NCBI GenBank assembly: GCA_951800645.1
Contig: CATOIK010000016.1
Span: 1 to 58,317, forward strand
Direction: 5' to 3'
DNA from: an uncultured Eubacteriales bacterium
GTDB taxonomy: Bacteria > Bacillota > Clostridia > Lachnospirales > Lachnospiraceae
Length of the DNA: 58,317 bases
Each line of letters starts with the position of its first letter. Position 1 is the first letter of the stretch. The notes under the pieces are model-generated. The model had not been told where the DNA came from. It searched no databases and saw nothing but the letters and a program-made list of their open reading frames with translations. The translations under genes and the position numbers were made by a program. Shown piece by piece: positions 11,104-20,731 of the stretch.

Positions 11104-12087
11104 TCAAGATTTTGCGGCCCGGAGGATGGCTTCTGCCATAATTTCTGCAGCCAGGGTTCCGGTCACATTTATATCTGCAGGAACATTTCCCATAGAAATG
11201 GCGTAGATAGAATCTCCATCGGCCATGGTAGCTACCGGACTGATACACCGAGAATAAGCGCAGCGGGTCATAGACGCAATTTTTCCAAGCTCTGCTTTAG
11301 AAAACTGTCCATTGGTAATGATGGCGCCGATGGTTGTATTTCCTGTAAAAAGGTCAGTTCGCTTGCTGATTTGATAAAGTTCTTCACAGGTATCGGAAAA
11401 TCCGGTTTTGTCAGGATTTAAAAGTCCTGCGATTTTTTCTCCTGTGTCTGGGTTAAAAATATCTCCAAAAGCATTTAATACTACAATGGCAGCCAGCTTC
11501 AATTCTCCTAAAGAGACGGCACAGACGCCAACGCCGGTTTTCATGGAACGGTCCATGCCATACAGCTTTCCTACAGAAGCTCCGCAGCCTGCGCCGATGT
11601 TTCCGCAAAAAGAAAGATTGATTTCTTTTGCGTCCTTGTTTTGAAAACGGTCTGAGAGAAGATTTTGATTTTCTGCGTCCAGGCAGGCGCTGTATCCCAT
11701 GGCTGCATCCGGGCGTACATCAGATTTTCCCAGACCCAGGTCATAGATGCAGGACTGGCACACTAGGGGAACCTTTGCAAATCCGGTAGGATAACCAATG
11801 TCCCGTTTTTCCAAATACTTCATAACGCCGTCACTGGCAGCCAGGCCGTATGCAGAACCGCCGGAAAGCACAATGGCATTTAATGGATTGTCTGCAGTGA
11901 GAGGGGAGGTAAGAGGCGTTTCCCTGGATGCAGGGCCGCCGCCGCTTATATCGATGCCGGCTTTGGCTTTTTTGTCAAATAAAAGGACGGTTACTCCGGT
12001 TTTTGCAGTATCATTCTGGGCATTTCCGATGCGGAGCCCATCTATTTCCGTGATGGGAATTTCTTTTAAAATCTGATCATGTCTCAT
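11104..12087 (-). CDS. P1-family (S58, DmpA-like) N-terminal-nucleophile hydrolase
   Basis: 327 aa. It has the family pattern TEIDGLRIGNAQN near the N-terminus, ISGGGPASRETPLTSP, VLSGGSAYGLAASDGVMKYLE, and CGNIGAGCGASVGK. The expected self-cleavage/nucleophile position is Cys168 in GAGCG, where other members have Ser or Thr. P1 enzymes are cytosolic aminopeptidases or amidases that mature by autocleavage; some act on D- or beta-amino acid peptides or on pantetheine. The substrate is not readable here. It follows an ECF transporter gene by 19 bp, so the two are probably cotranscribed, which hints at import and hydrolysis of a small amide. Confidence 0.85.
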   Translation of the reverse strand: MRHDQILKEIPITEIDGLRIGNAQNDTAKTGVTVLLFDKKAKAGIDISGGGPASRETPLTSPLTADNPLNAIVLSGGSAYGLAASDGVMKYLEKRDIGYPTGFAKVPLVCQSCIYDLGLGKSDVRPDAAMGYSACLDAENQNLLSDRFQNKDAKEINLSFCGNIGAGCGASVGKLYGMDRSMKTGVGVCAVSLGELKLAAIVVLNAFGDIFNPDTGEKIAGLLNPDKTGFSDTCEELYQISKRTDLFTGNTTIGAIITNGQFSKAELGKIASMTRCAYSRCISPVATMADGDSIYAISMGNVPADINVTGTLAAEIMAEAILRAAKS

Positions 12088-12106
12088 AGAATTTCCTTCT
12101 TTTATG

Positions 12107-12712
12107 TTAATATTTCAATGCTGCAGCCAGGCTTCGGCTGACGGCGCTGCCAATTAAGGTACAGATGATGGCTTCGATCAGTCCCTGAAATCCTACAAAC
12201 AGGATTATAAACATAATGGGGTTTGCTGCTCCAAGGGAGGAAGCCAGATTCTGCACATAATCTGTCCGGTAAAAGAAAAGAATAAGGCTGCCCATAAATA
12301 ATATAGTATTTAATATGGGACAGGCTAAGCTGGCAACGACATAGGAACTGTTTTTAAAATGAGGCTTTAAGGCGGCAAATATCAGGCCGCAGAGCCATCC
12401 TTCTAAAACTCTGGGAACCAGGCAGGTAAAAGCGAGGCCTATCGGGTTAATGGAAAGCAGCATGGCGCTGAATGGAGAGGAGCCGGTGAGGGCAGTGATG
12501 AAACTGGTTGTACCAAAGGCAAGGCCGCAGACAGCTCCTGCTGTGGGCCCTAACAGGATGGCGCCTACAGCTACAGGCACAGTCAAAAAAGTAATGGTAA
12601 GACCCGGTGTACGAAGATAGCCTAAGGGAGAAAAGGCCATCACGAAAATCAGGGCAGTCATCAGTGCCAGTTTAACCATAAATAAAGTTTTTACATGTTT
12701 TTCTCTATTCAT
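12107..12712 (-). CDS. ECF transporter S component
   Basis: 201 aa, strongly hydrophobic, with about six membrane segments (LALMTALIFVMAF, VPVAVGAILLGPTAGAVCGL, NPIGLAFTCLVPRVLEGW, ILNTILFMGSLILFFY, IMFIILFVGFQGLIEAIIC). This fits the substrate-binding S subunit of an energy-coupling-factor vitamin transporter using a shared ECF module encoded elsewhere. The substrate is not recognisable; the pantothenate/related group is one possibility given the P1 hydrolase downstream, but this is inference. A hairpin with a U-run in the leader (12808-12866) suggests transcription attenuation. Confidence 0.8.
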   Translation of the reverse strand: MNREKHVKTLFMVKLALMTALIFVMAFSPLGYLRTPGLTITFLTVPVAVGAILLGPTAGAVCGLAFGTTSFITALTGSSPFSAMLLSINPIGLAFTCLVPRVLEGWLCGLIFAALKPHFKNSSYVVASLACPILNTILFMGSLILFFYRTDYVQNLASSLGAANPIMFIILFVGFQGLIEAIICTLIGSAVSRSLAAALKY

Positions 12713-12807
12713 TTTTGTTCTCCTTCAGTTGATTTTTTTTTGATTTATAATCATTTGTGATGGAAGTAAAAATGAACGAAGTTCTTAGAATTGAAATTTA
12801 GAAAAGC

Positions 12808-12866
12808 AAAAAAACGGCATAGATTTATTTTAGTTGCAGCCCGCAGGTCCGCACAAAAAATGCCGT
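12808..12866 (-). promoter_or_regulatory. Leader hairpin/possible attenuator upstream of the ECF S component
   Basis: On the minus strand ACGGCAT pairs with ATGCCGT across about 39 nt that contain a smaller GC-rich stem (TGCGG/CTGCA). A run of T follows. It lies about 95 bp upstream of the start codon, and a TATAAT is further upstream (12936-12931). It could be a terminator inside a riboswitch-type leader, but I recognise no known aptamer. Confidence 0.45.
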
Positions 12867-13043
12867 GTAAAAAAAATAGATTTTTGGTAAAGCAAAGTGA
12901 TACATTTTCCTAAGAATAACGTTCATGTGCATTATATCATACTTTATCTTTATAAGGAAGATACTAAATATAGTTGTACTATTTTCAGGAAATACGTCTT
13001 GTGGGACTACCTGTGTTTTGAAATATGATTTTGTTAAAAATGC

Positions 13044-13072
13044 TTGACGAAGCCTTGTGTTTTCTATATAAT
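13044..13072 (+). promoter_or_regulatory. rpmH promoter
   Basis: TTGACG (13044-13049), 17-bp spacer, TATAAT (13067-13072), about 75 bp upstream of rpmH. It is divergent from the ECF/P1 operon. Confidence 0.85.
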
Positions 13073-13146
13073 TGAGAAGATGTTTGATTAAAATAGTCGT
13101 AATGTGTTCAAAACGATAAGCGATTATATAAGAGGAGGTGTGCGCT

Positions 13147-13281
13147 ATGAAAATGACTTTCCAGCCAAAGAACAGACAGCGGTCTAAAGTTCATGGTTTC
13201 AGAGCTAGAATGAGTACTCCGGGTGGAAGAAAAGTATTAGCTGCAAGACGAGCAAAAGGCAGAGCAAAATTATCCGCTTAA
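13147..13281 (+). CDS. rpmH: 50S ribosomal protein L34
   Basis: 44 aa, the normal L34 length: [18 protein letters not shown], then [15 protein letters not shown], ending KGRAKLSA. The RBS AGGAGG is about 8 nt upstream. It is the first gene of the conserved rpmH-rnpA-yidD-yidC-jag block to the right of oriC. A weak terminator follows, so rnpA may be partly uncoupled. Confidence 0.97.
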   Translation: MKMTFQPKNRQRSKVHGFRARMSTPGGRKVLAARRAKGRAKLSA

Positions 13282-13292
13282 TGTTTGAAGAC

Positions 13293-13327
13293 AAGGTCGC
13301 ATTTTGTTATGAAATGTGGCCTTTTTA
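13293..13327 (+). terminator. rpmH terminator
   Basis: Arms AAGGTCGCATTT/AAATGTGGCCTT (12 pairs, two G-U) with a short loop, followed by TTTTT. It sits between rpmH and rnpA. Confidence 0.7.
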
Positions 13328-13353
13328 ATTCAAAGGAGCGAAGTACTTAAAAA

Positions 13354-13698
13354 ATGAAAAGATTTCCAAGTATCAAAAAAAATCAGGATTTTCAGAAAGT
13401 ATATCAAACTGGAAAATCTCATGCCAACCGGCAGTTGGTTATGTATATCCGGCAGACCGGGAAGGCAGAAACACGGATTGGCATATCCGTAAGCAAAAAA
13501 GTAGGAAACAGCGTGGTGAGACATCACCTGACCCGTTTGTTACGGGAAAGTTTCCGTTTAAACAAGGACGCATTAAAGACCGGATTGGACATCGTTGTGG
13601 TGGTTAGGGCCGCCGCAAAAGAATCAGAATACAAAACAATAGAGCGTGCATTTTTGCATCTGTGCGGACTGCATAACATTTTAAGAGAATCGAAGTGA
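13354..13698 (+). CDS. rnpA: Ribonuclease P protein component
   Basis: 114 aa basic protein. The RNR motif region reads [28 protein letters not shown] (split here as about residues 46-73), and the N-terminus is [17 protein letters not shown]. It is the protein cofactor of the ribozyme that trims tRNA 5' leaders. yidD starts 4 bp after its stop. Confidence 0.96.
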   Translation: MKRFPSIKKNQDFQKVYQTGKSHANRQLVMYIRQTGKAETRIGISVSKKVGNSVVRHHLTRLLRESFRLNKDALKTGLDIVVVVRAAAKESEYKTIERAFLHLCGLHNILRESK

Positions 13699-13702
13699 GA
13701 AA

Positions 13703-13918
13703 ATGATAAAAAAAATATTGATTTTGATGATTCGCGGGTACCAGATTTTTCTGTCTCCGCTGAAAGTCAGGACTCACTGTATTTACACACCGACATGTTC
13801 CCAATACGCCATTGAGGCACTGCAAAAGTACGGTGTGATGAAAGGACTATGGTTGTCCGTGAGGCGGATACTTCGGTGCCACCCATGGGCAGAAGGCGGT
13901 TATGACCCAGTTCCGTAA
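13703..13918 (+). CDS. yidD: Membrane protein insertion efficiency factor YidD
   Basis: 71 aa. It has the conserved core [19 protein letters not shown] (about 29-47) and [17 protein letters not shown] at the C-terminus. YidD is a small membrane-associated protein that assists YidC-dependent insertion. It sits between rnpA and yidC as usual. Confidence 0.95.
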   Translation: MIKKILILMIRGYQIFLSPLKVRTHCIYTPTCSQYAIEALQKYGVMKGLWLSVRRILRCHPWAEGGYDPVP

Positions 13919-13938
13919 CATGTTTAGGAGGTAGCAGA

Positions 13939-15246
13939 TTGGAATACTTTGTTTTGACAAAAGTTGATGGGATGATTATGGGACCCATCTCCCAGGTATT
14001 GGGATGGATTATGAACATGCTGTTTGAGTTTACCAACATGTTCGGCTTTATGAATATTGGACTTTCCATTATTCTGTTTACGATTGTAGTAAAGATTATC
14101 ATGTTCCCCATGACAATCAAGCAGCAGAAGTCATCAAAACTGATGACGGTGATGCAGCCTGAAATCCAGGCCATTCAGAATAAGTACAAAGGTAAGACGG
14201 ATCAGGATTCTATGATGCGTCAGAATGTAGAAATCAAAGCAGTTTACGAAAAATACGGTACATCCATGACCGGCGGATGCTTACAGCTTGTTATCCAGTT
14301 GCCGATTCTTCTGGCTTTGTACCGGGTAATTTATACAATTCCGGCTTATGTTGCTCCGGTAAAAGAGCATTTTATGAATGTGGTTTATGCAATCACAGGT
14401 GTAACCAATGCCGGCGCCCTGACAGAGGGAGCTGCAAATCAGCTTTTAGATTTTGCTGCAGCTCATAATGTCCCCTTAACTGGTATGGTAAATATCGGAG
14501 ATTTGGCCGGCGTAACCGGTGAAGCTTTGGGCAACAAGATGGTTGACCTGCTTTATAAGTTAAATCCGGCTCAGTGGACGGAGCTGGCTAATGCATTTCC
14601 CAGTGCGTCTGCTGTAATTTCAGAGAATGCAGATGTTATCACCCAGATGAATTCCTTTTTTGGAATCAACCTGGCAAGCAACCCGTTTAATGGTTCCTTT
14701 ATTCCCAACATTGCCTGGATCATCCCGATTTTAGCTGGTTTATCCCAGTGGTACAGCTCCAAGCTGATGATGTCCAGCCAGCCTCAGAATAATAACAGTG
14801 AGCCGAGTATGGGTACTGAAATGATGAAGCAGATGAATGTGGTAATGCCGCTTATGTCTGTATTCTTCTGCTTTACCTTCCCGGCAGCAGTAGGTATTTA
14901 CTGGGTGGCTTCCAGCGTAGTTATGATTATTCAGCAGGTTCTTGTAAACTCTTATCTGAATAAGATGGATTTAGATGAGATGATTAAGAAGAATATGGAA
15001 AAGGCCAATGCGAAGCGGGCGAAGAAGGGACTTCCGCCTCAGCGTGTAAACGAGCATGCCACTGCTACATTAAAGAATATCCAGGATGCTGCTCAGCGGG
15101 AAGAAGCAAAGAGAGCAGAAAAGCTGGAGAAAACTAAAAAACAGGTAGAGGAATCCAACCAGTATTATAATAAGGACGCAAAACCCGGCAGCCTGGCCGC
15201 TAAGGCAAATATGGTTGCAAAGTATAATGAGAAGCACAATAAATAA
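13939..15246 (+). CDS. yidC: Membrane protein insertase YidC/Oxa1
   Basis: 435 aa from a TTG start with AGGAGG 7 nt upstream. Membrane segments include IGLSIILFTIVVKIIMFPM, QLVIQLPILLALYRVIY, IPNIAWIIPILAGLSQWYS and VMPLMSVFFCFTFPAAVGIYWVASS. The last holds the typical FPAAVGIYW motif. The C-terminal tail is basic and Lys-rich. There is no lipoprotein signal at this start, unlike Bacillus SpoIIIJ. The loop between TM segments (about residues 150-240) is longer than in the shortest Oxa1 proteins. It inserts membrane proteins with or without Sec. Confidence 0.94.
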   Translation: MEYFVLTKVDGMIMGPISQVLGWIMNMLFEFTNMFGFMNIGLSIILFTIVVKIIMFPMTIKQQKSSKLMTVMQPEIQAIQNKYKGKTDQDSMMRQNVEIKAVYEKYGTSMTGGCLQLVIQLPILLALYRVIYTIPAYVAPVKEHFMNVVYAITGVTNAGALTEGAANQLLDFAAAHNVPLTGMVNIGDLAGVTGEALGNKMVDLLYKLNPAQWTELANAFPSASAVISENADVITQMNSFFGINLASNPFNGSFIPNIAWIIPILAGLSQWYSSKLMMSSQPQNNNSEPSMGTEMMKQMNVVMPLMSVFFCFTFPAAVGIYWVASSVVMIIQQVLVNSYLNKMDLDEMIKKNMEKANAKRAKKGLPPQRVNEHATATLKNIQDAAQREEAKRAEKLEKTKKQVEESNQYYNKDAKPGSLAAKANMVAKYNEKHNK

Positions 15247-15260
15247 GGGGGTGCTAAGTC

Positions 15261-16442
15261 ATGGAAGAAAAGATTACAGTTTCTGCAAAGACATTAGATG
15301 AGGCAATTACAAAGGCTCTGATTGAACTGCAGACTACCAGCGAGCATCTGCAGTACGATGTAGTTCAGAAAGAAAGCTCCGGTTTTTTAGGTCTGTTTGG
15401 AAAGCCCTGCATCATCCGTGCAAGAGTGATGAGCGAGGAAGAAGAACGGGCTATGGCTGCCGCTAAGAAGGCAGAAGAAAAGAAGAAGGCTGCAGAGGAA
15501 AAGGCGGCTGCACAGAAAGCAGCAGCGCAGAAGGAAGCTGCACAGAAGGAAGCTGCGAAAAAAGAGGCTGCCCGGAAAGAGACTGCTCAGAAGACTGCTG
15601 TTCAGAAGCCGGTTCCAGAGAAAAAAGAGGACAAGCCGGCAGAAAAGAAGGAGCGGAAAGAATTCCAGAAGCGGGAAAAGAAAGAACAGGCTCCAAAACA
15701 GGAGAATGTTCAGAAACCTCATCAGCCGGAAGCAAAATCAGAGCCGGTTGAAAAGAAGGAAAAGCCGCTGGTTAAGGTAAATGAGGAAGCCGTTAAAAAG
15801 GCTGCAAAGGAATTCCTGGAGCAGGTATTCGGCGCTATGGGTCTGAAAGTTTCTATAGAAGTTGTTTATGATGCAGAGGAGAGAGAGCTTCAGGTAAGTA
15901 TGGCTGGAGACGATATGGGGATCTTAATCGGTAAGAGAGGTCAGACTCTGGATTCTCTGCAGTATCTGGTAAGTCTTGTAGTAAATAAGGAAACCGAAGG
16001 ATACCTGCGGGTGAAGCTGGATACGGAGAATTACCGGGAGAGACGGAAAGAAACTCTGGAAACGCTGGCTAAAAACATCTCTTATAAGGTAAAGAGAACC
16101 AAGCATCCGGTTTCTTTAGAGCCGATGAATCCTTACGAGAGAAGAATCATTCACTCTGCTCTCCAGAATGATCGTTATGTGGTAACCCGCAGCGAGGGAG
16201 AGGATCCATATCGTCATGTGGTAATTTCTCTTAAGAAAGAGGCTTATGGAAACGGAAATGGCCGCAGAGACCGTTACGGCAATAAGAAAGACAGAAATAG
16301 GGACGGCCGCAGCGAGAGAAACAGCGAGCGAACCTGTGCAAAGCCTGTAGAGAAGCCGGAAAAGATGGAAAGTCTGGAGGCATTATTTGCAGAAAAGCCA
16401 GTGGCGGAGAATCCGGCGCCGGCTGTTGAGACGGAAAGTTAA
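15261..16442 (+). CDS. jag: RNA-binding protein Jag/KhpB (EloR)
   Basis: 393 aa. The N-terminal Jag_N domain (about 1-55) is ITVSAKTLDEAITKAL to GLFGKPCIIRA. A long charged linker of Ala/Lys/Glu/Gln repeats (about 56-175) is probably helical or disordered. The KH domain carries GILIGKRGQTLDSLQYLVSL, and the R3H domain follows with SLEPMNPYERRIIHSALQ. A disordered tail ends the protein. KhpB binds RNA with KhpA and affects cell elongation in Gram-positive bacteria. The linker is unusually long, which is common in Clostridia. It lies 14 bp after yidC. Confidence 0.93.
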   Translation: MEEKITVSAKTLDEAITKALIELQTTSEHLQYDVVQKESSGFLGLFGKPCIIRARVMSEEEERAMAAAKKAEEKKKAAEEKAAAQKAAAQKEAAQKEAAKKEAARKETAQKTAVQKPVPEKKEDKPAEKKERKEFQKREKKEQAPKQENVQKPHQPEAKSEPVEKKEKPLVKVNEEAVKKAAKEFLEQVFGAMGLKVSIEVVYDAEERELQVSMAGDDMGILIGKRGQTLDSLQYLVSLVVNKETEGYLRVKLDTENYRERRKETLETLAKNISYKVKRTKHPVSLEPMNPYERRIIHSALQNDRYVVTRSEGEDPYRHVVISLKKEAYGNGNGRRDRYGNKKDRNRDGRSERNSERTCAKPVEKPEKMESLEALFAEKPVAENPAPAVETES

Positions 16443-16470
16443 ATTCCTTTAAGATGTGAAATGAAACGGG

Positions 16471-16512
16471 GGTGTCTGGTAGTGGTTTGACCACCACCGG
16501 GCGCCTCTTTTG
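16471..16512 (+). terminator. Terminator-like hairpin between jag and mnmE
   Basis: GGTGTCTGGTAGTGGT and ACCACCACCGGGCGCC pair nearly end to end across a 3-nt loop (wobbles, one mismatch), followed by TCTTTT. It may partly separate mnmE from the jag operon. Confidence 0.6.
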
Positions 16513-16530
16513 CTTATTGAGGATATAAAC

Positions 16531-17916
16531 ATGAAAGCAGGAAATTCAGATACGATTGCAGCCATTGCTACCGGCATGACCAGCTCCGGCATCGGAATTG
16601 TGCGGGTCAGCGGAGATGAGGCGATTGCCATCGTAAGTCAGATATTTGAAAGTAAAAAGCAGGGATTTCAGCTAAGCGAGGTAAAATCCCATACAGTACA
16701 TTACGGCGTGATTCGGGACGGTGAGGAAGTTCTGGATGAGGTTCTGGTGATTGTGATGCGAGGGCCTCACAGCTATACAGCGGAAGATACGGTGGAGATT
16801 GACTGTCACGGCGGTGTTTTGGTGATGAAAAAAATACTGGAAACAGTAATCAGATATGGTGCCCGGCCTGCAGAGCCAGGAGAATTTACAAAGCGGGCAT
16901 TTTTAAATGGAAGGATTGATTTGTCCCAGGCAGAAGCGGTGATGGATGTAATAAATTCTCAGAATGAGTATGCCATGAAAAGCTCTGTCAGCCAGTTAAA
17001 GGGTTCCGTGTCCCGAAAGGTGCGGAGGCTGCGGGAAGATATTTTGTATCAGATCGCATTTATTGAATCTGCCCTGGATGACCCGGAGCATATTTCTCTG
17101 GAGGGATATGAAGAAGAACTGCTTAAAAAGCTGAATCCGATGATCGGAGAGCTGGAAATCATAATTCAGTCTGCAGATAACGGAAAGCTGGCAGCAGAAG
17201 GCATCCGCACCGTAATTCTGGGAAAGCCTAACGCTGGAAAATCTTCTCTCATGAATGTGCTGGTAGGAGAGGAGCGGGCTATTGTAACGGATATTGCGGG
17301 AACGACCAGGGATACCTTAGAGGAACGGATTCAGGTTCACGGCATCAGCTTAAATATTATTGATACGGCCGGAATCCGGGAAACAGAAGATGTGGTGGAG
17401 CAGATTGGAGTAGACCGGGCCAGACAGGCGGCAGACCAGGCAGATCTGATCATTTATGTGGTGGATGGATCCTGCCCATTGGATGAAAATGATGAAGCGA
17501 TCATGGAGCTGATCCAGGGCCGGAAAGCGGTAGTCCTGCTGAATAAAACAGACCTGGAAACACAGGTATCGGAGGCTGAGCTGGCGCATAAAACCGGCCA
17601 GACGGTTATCGGAATTTCCGCCAAGGAGGAGCTGGGGATTGACCGGCTGGAGCGGCAGATCCAGGAGATGTTTTATCAGGGAAGCATCGACTTTAACAAT
17701 CAGGTGATGATTACCAATGTGCGGCATAAGACGGCGCTTGAGGAGGCTTTAAACAGCTTAAAGATGGTGCGGCAGAGCATTGCCGATCAGATGCCGGAAG
17801 ATTTTCTTACCATAGATTTGATGGACGCTTATGAACGGCTGGGAACCATTATCGGTGAGGCTGTGGAGGATGATCTGGTTAATGAGATTTTCCGGAAATT
17901 CTGTACTGGCAAATGA
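16531..17916 (+). CDS. mnmE: tRNA modification GTPase MnmE
   Basis: 461 aa. I chose the ATG at 16531, which has GAGG about 9 nt upstream and gives the family start DTIAAIATG; a TTG start 21 nt earlier is possible. The tetrahydrofolate-binding N-domain comes first. The G domain has GKPNAGKSSL, DIAGTTRD, DTAG and NKTD. The C-terminus ends FCTGK with the conserved terminal Cys. With MnmG it makes cmnm5U34 in tRNAs. mnmG follows by 33 bp. Confidence 0.96.
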   Translation: MKAGNSDTIAAIATGMTSSGIGIVRVSGDEAIAIVSQIFESKKQGFQLSEVKSHTVHYGVIRDGEEVLDEVLVIVMRGPHSYTAEDTVEIDCHGGVLVMKKILETVIRYGARPAEPGEFTKRAFLNGRIDLSQAEAVMDVINSQNEYAMKSSVSQLKGSVSRKVRRLREDILYQIAFIESALDDPEHISLEGYEEELLKKLNPMIGELEIIIQSADNGKLAAEGIRTVILGKPNAGKSSLMNVLVGEERAIVTDIAGTTRDTLEERIQVHGISLNIIDTAGIRETEDVVEQIGVDRARQAADQADLIIYVVDGSCPLDENDEAIMELIQGRKAVVLLNKTDLETQVSEAELAHKTGQTVIGISAKEELGIDRLERQIQEMFYQGSIDFNNQVMITNVRHKTALEEALNSLKMVRQSIADQMPEDFLTIDLMDAYERLGTIIGEAVEDDLVNEIFRKFCTGK

Positions 17917-17949
17917 TGTAGATGGAATAGTAAAAAGAGGGATGGAAAG

Positions 17950-19839
17950 ATGCCATTTGTAGAAGAATCTTATGATATTGTTGTAGTCGGAGCCGGTCAC
18001 GCAGGCTGTGAGGCGGCGTTGGCTGCGGCCAGGCTGGGACTGGAAACGATTATGTTTACGGTCAGTGTGGACAGCATCGCCCTGATGCCCTGCAATCCTA
18101 ATATTGGAGGAAGCTCTAAAGGTCATCTGGTGCGGGAGCTGGACGCTTTGGGCGGAGAGATGGGAAAGAACATTGATAAGACCTTTATTCAGTCCAAAAT
18201 GCTGAACCAGTCCAAGGGGCCGGCAGTTCACTCTCTGCGGGCTCAGGCGGATAAGCAGGAATATACCAGACAGATGCGGATGACGCTGGAGAATACAGAC
18301 CATCTGACAGTGCGGCAGGCAGAGGTGACTGAGATTATTGTGGAGGAGGGGAGCATCGCCGGGGTAAAGACCTTTTCCGGCGGAGTTTACCGTGCAAAGG
18401 CGGTTGTGCTGGCTACGGGAACCTACTTAAAGGCCAGGTGTATTTACGGAGATGTAAGCACTTATACCGGCCCGAATGGGCTGCAGGCAGCTAATCATCT
18501 GACAGATTCCCTGATTGCCAACGGCATTGAGATGTATCGGTTTAAGACGGGAACGCCGGCCAGGGTGGACAAGCGGAGCATTGATTTTTCCAGGATGGAA
18601 GAACAACTGGGAGATGAGAGGGTGGTGCCTTTTTCCTTTTCTACAGACCCGGAATCTGTGCAGAAGGAACAGGTTTCCTGCTGGCTGACTTATACCAATG
18701 AGAAGACCCATGAGATTATTCGGAATAATCTGGATCGATCCCCTCTGTTTTCCGGCACGATTGAGGGAACTGGCCCTCGGTATTGTCCTTCTATTGAGGA
18801 TAAAGTGGTGAAATTTCCGGATAAGGACCGGCATCAGGTATTTGTGGAGCCGGAAGGACTTTACACCAATGAAATGTATTTAGGCGGCATGTCCAGTTCT
18901 TTGCCGGAGGATGTCCAGTACGCAATGTACCGGACAGTTCCGGGACTGGAGCATGTGAAGATTGTGCGGAATGCTTATGCCATTGAGTACGACTGCATCA
19001 ATTCCCGTCAGTTAAAGCCTACATTGGAATTTAAGGCGATTCGGGGACTGTTTTCCGGCGGCCAGTTTAACGGAAGTTCCGGTTATGAGGAGGCTGCAGT
19101 TCAGGGCTTTATAGCCGGAGTGAATGCTTCCATGCAGGTGCTGGGGCGGGAGCCTTATGTGCTGGACCGGTCTCAGGCTTATATTGGTGTGCTGATTGAT
19201 GATCTGGTAACCAAGGAAAATCATGAGCCTTACCGGATGATGACATCCAGGGCGGAATACCGGCTCCTTCTTCGTCAGGATAATGCAGATTTGCGGCTGC
19301 GGGCGATTGGACACGAAATTGGATTGGTGGATGATGAAACCTACGAGAAGGTACTGCTGAAGGAGCGGCAGATTCAGGAAGAAATTGAACGGCTGGAGCG
19401 GACAACGGTAGGAGCAAATCCCAGAGTGCAGGAGTTTTTGAAGGTTCACGGAAGCACAGAATTAAAGACGGGAGCAACTATGGCAGAGCTGGTGCGGCGT
19501 CCGGAACTTAGCTATTTTATGTTAACTGACATTGATGAAAAGCGTCCGCAATTACCGTTTGATGTGGCAGAACAGGTTGACATAAATATTAAGTATGAGG
19601 GATATTTAAAACGGCAGCAGCAGCAGGTGGCTCAGTTTAAGAAGCTGGAGAGCAAAAAGTTGGATGTAAATTTTGACTATTCAGAGGTAAAAAGTCTGCG
19701 GCGGGAAGCAGTACAGAAACTGAATCTGTATAAGCCTGCGTCTATTGGACAGGCATCCCGGATTTCTGGAGTTTCTCCGGCAGATATTTCGGTGCTGTTG
19801 GTACATTTGGAGCAGATGCGGCATGGGGGAAGAAGTTAG
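17950..19839 (+). CDS. mnmG: tRNA uridine-5-carboxymethylaminomethyl modification enzyme MnmG
   Basis: 629 aa, full length. The FAD-binding motif [20 protein letters not shown] is at about 11-30, followed by [22 protein letters not shown]. The GidA signatures ([31 protein letters not shown]) and the C-terminal helical MnmE-binding domain are present. It works with MnmE, encoded just upstream. Confidence 0.97.
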   Translation: MPFVEESYDIVVVGAGHAGCEAALAAARLGLETIMFTVSVDSIALMPCNPNIGGSSKGHLVRELDALGGEMGKNIDKTFIQSKMLNQSKGPAVHSLRAQADKQEYTRQMRMTLENTDHLTVRQAEVTEIIVEEGSIAGVKTFSGGVYRAKAVVLATGTYLKARCIYGDVSTYTGPNGLQAANHLTDSLIANGIEMYRFKTGTPARVDKRSIDFSRMEEQLGDERVVPFSFSTDPESVQKEQVSCWLTYTNEKTHEIIRNNLDRSPLFSGTIEGTGPRYCPSIEDKVVKFPDKDRHQVFVEPEGLYTNEMYLGGMSSSLPEDVQYAMYRTVPGLEHVKIVRNAYAIEYDCINSRQLKPTLEFKAIRGLFSGGQFNGSSGYEEAAVQGFIAGVNASMQVLGREPYVLDRSQAYIGVLIDDLVTKENHEPYRMMTSRAEYRLLLRQDNADLRLRAIGHEIGLVDDETYEKVLLKERQIQEEIERLERTTVGANPRVQEFLKVHGSTELKTGATMAELVRRPELSYFMLTDIDEKRPQLPFDVAEQVDINIKYEGYLKRQQQQVAQFKKLESKKLDVNFDYSEVKSLRREAVQKLNLYKPASIGQASRISGVSPADISVLLVHLEQMRHGGRS

Positions 19840-19885
19840 GGTAAGTTCTCTTTAAATGATTCAGGTTTTCAACAAGGGAGGAATT

Positions 19886-20620
19886 ATGGAACAGAGATTT
19901 GTGGATAACATGAGATCTGGGGCTAAGGAATTGGGGATAGAGCTGACAGATGTTCAGATCGGGCAGTTTTACAAATATTATGAGCTTTTGACAGAATGGA
20001 ATAAGGTAATGAATCTGACTGCCATTACAGAATTGGATGAAGTAGTTAGTAAGCATTTTCTGGACAGTCTGGCTCTGGTAAAGGCGGTTCCCAGAATGGG
20101 GGAAAAGGCAGAGCGTGTCATTGATGTAGGAACCGGGGCCGGTTTTCCAGGAATACCGTTGAAAATTGCATTTCCCAAACTTCAGATGACGCTGTTGGAT
20201 TCTTTGAATAAACGGATTGGTTTTCTGAATGAAGTAATTGGTCAGTTGGGACTGCAGAGCGTGGAGACGATTCATGGGAGAGCAGAGGATTTTGGACGGA
20301 ATCCCAAGTATCGGGAGCAGTATGATTACTGTGTATCTCGTGCAGTGGCAAACACAGCTACTTTATCGGAGTATTGTCTTCCGTTTGTGAAGGTAGGGGG
20401 ATGTTTTGTACCTTATAAGTCAGGTAAGATTGATGAGGAGTTGGCGGAAGGGACAAAGGCTATTGAGAGTATGGGTGGAAGTATTGAAAATGTGGTGTGG
20501 TTTACTCTGATGGTCGGAGAAGGGGAAAGATCTCTGGTAGTGATTAAGAAGGGGAAGGCTACGCCGAAGAAGTTTCCGCGGAAAGCGGGGGTGCCGGCGA
20601 AGGAGCCGATAAAGAAGTGA
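19886..20620 (+). CDS. rsmG: 16S rRNA (guanine527-N7)-methyltransferase RsmG
   Basis: 244 aa. The start at 19886 is set by AGGGAGG 5 nt upstream; an in-frame ATG 30 nt earlier lacks an RBS. The SAM-binding motif is VIDVGTGAGFPGIPLKIAFP (about 69-88). It methylates G527 in the 530 loop of 16S rRNA. It ends the mnmE-mnmG-rsmG run. Confidence 0.95.
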   Translation: MEQRFVDNMRSGAKELGIELTDVQIGQFYKYYELLTEWNKVMNLTAITELDEVVSKHFLDSLALVKAVPRMGEKAERVIDVGTGAGFPGIPLKIAFPKLQMTLLDSLNKRIGFLNEVIGQLGLQSVETIHGRAEDFGRNPKYREQYDYCVSRAVANTATLSEYCLPFVKVGGCFVPYKSGKIDEELAEGTKAIESMGGSIENVVWFTLMVGEGERSLVVIKKGKATPKKFPRKAGVPAKEPIKK

Positions 20621-20627
20621 TTTTTTG

Positions 20628-20697
20628 AGAGGGAGTAATAGACGACTCCCTCTGCCATTACTTAAAGAATCCCACCCGTCGCTACGCTAGGGTGGGA
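20628..20697. repeat. Two inverted repeats between rsmG and the VOC gene
   Basis: First, AGAGGGAGT/ACTCCCTCT (20628-20653). Second, TCCCACCC/GGGTGGGA around GTCGCTACGCTA (20670-20697). They separate convergent genes and could act as bidirectional terminators, though neither has a strong U-run. Confidence 0.5.
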
Positions 20698-20731
20698 AAA
20701 GATAATTGCTGATTTGGAGTGGGAAATTATT

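Noticed and set aside
15387..15735. Long minus-strand frames opposite jag
   Set aside because: They arise from the Lys/Glu/Ala-rich repeats of jag read backwards.
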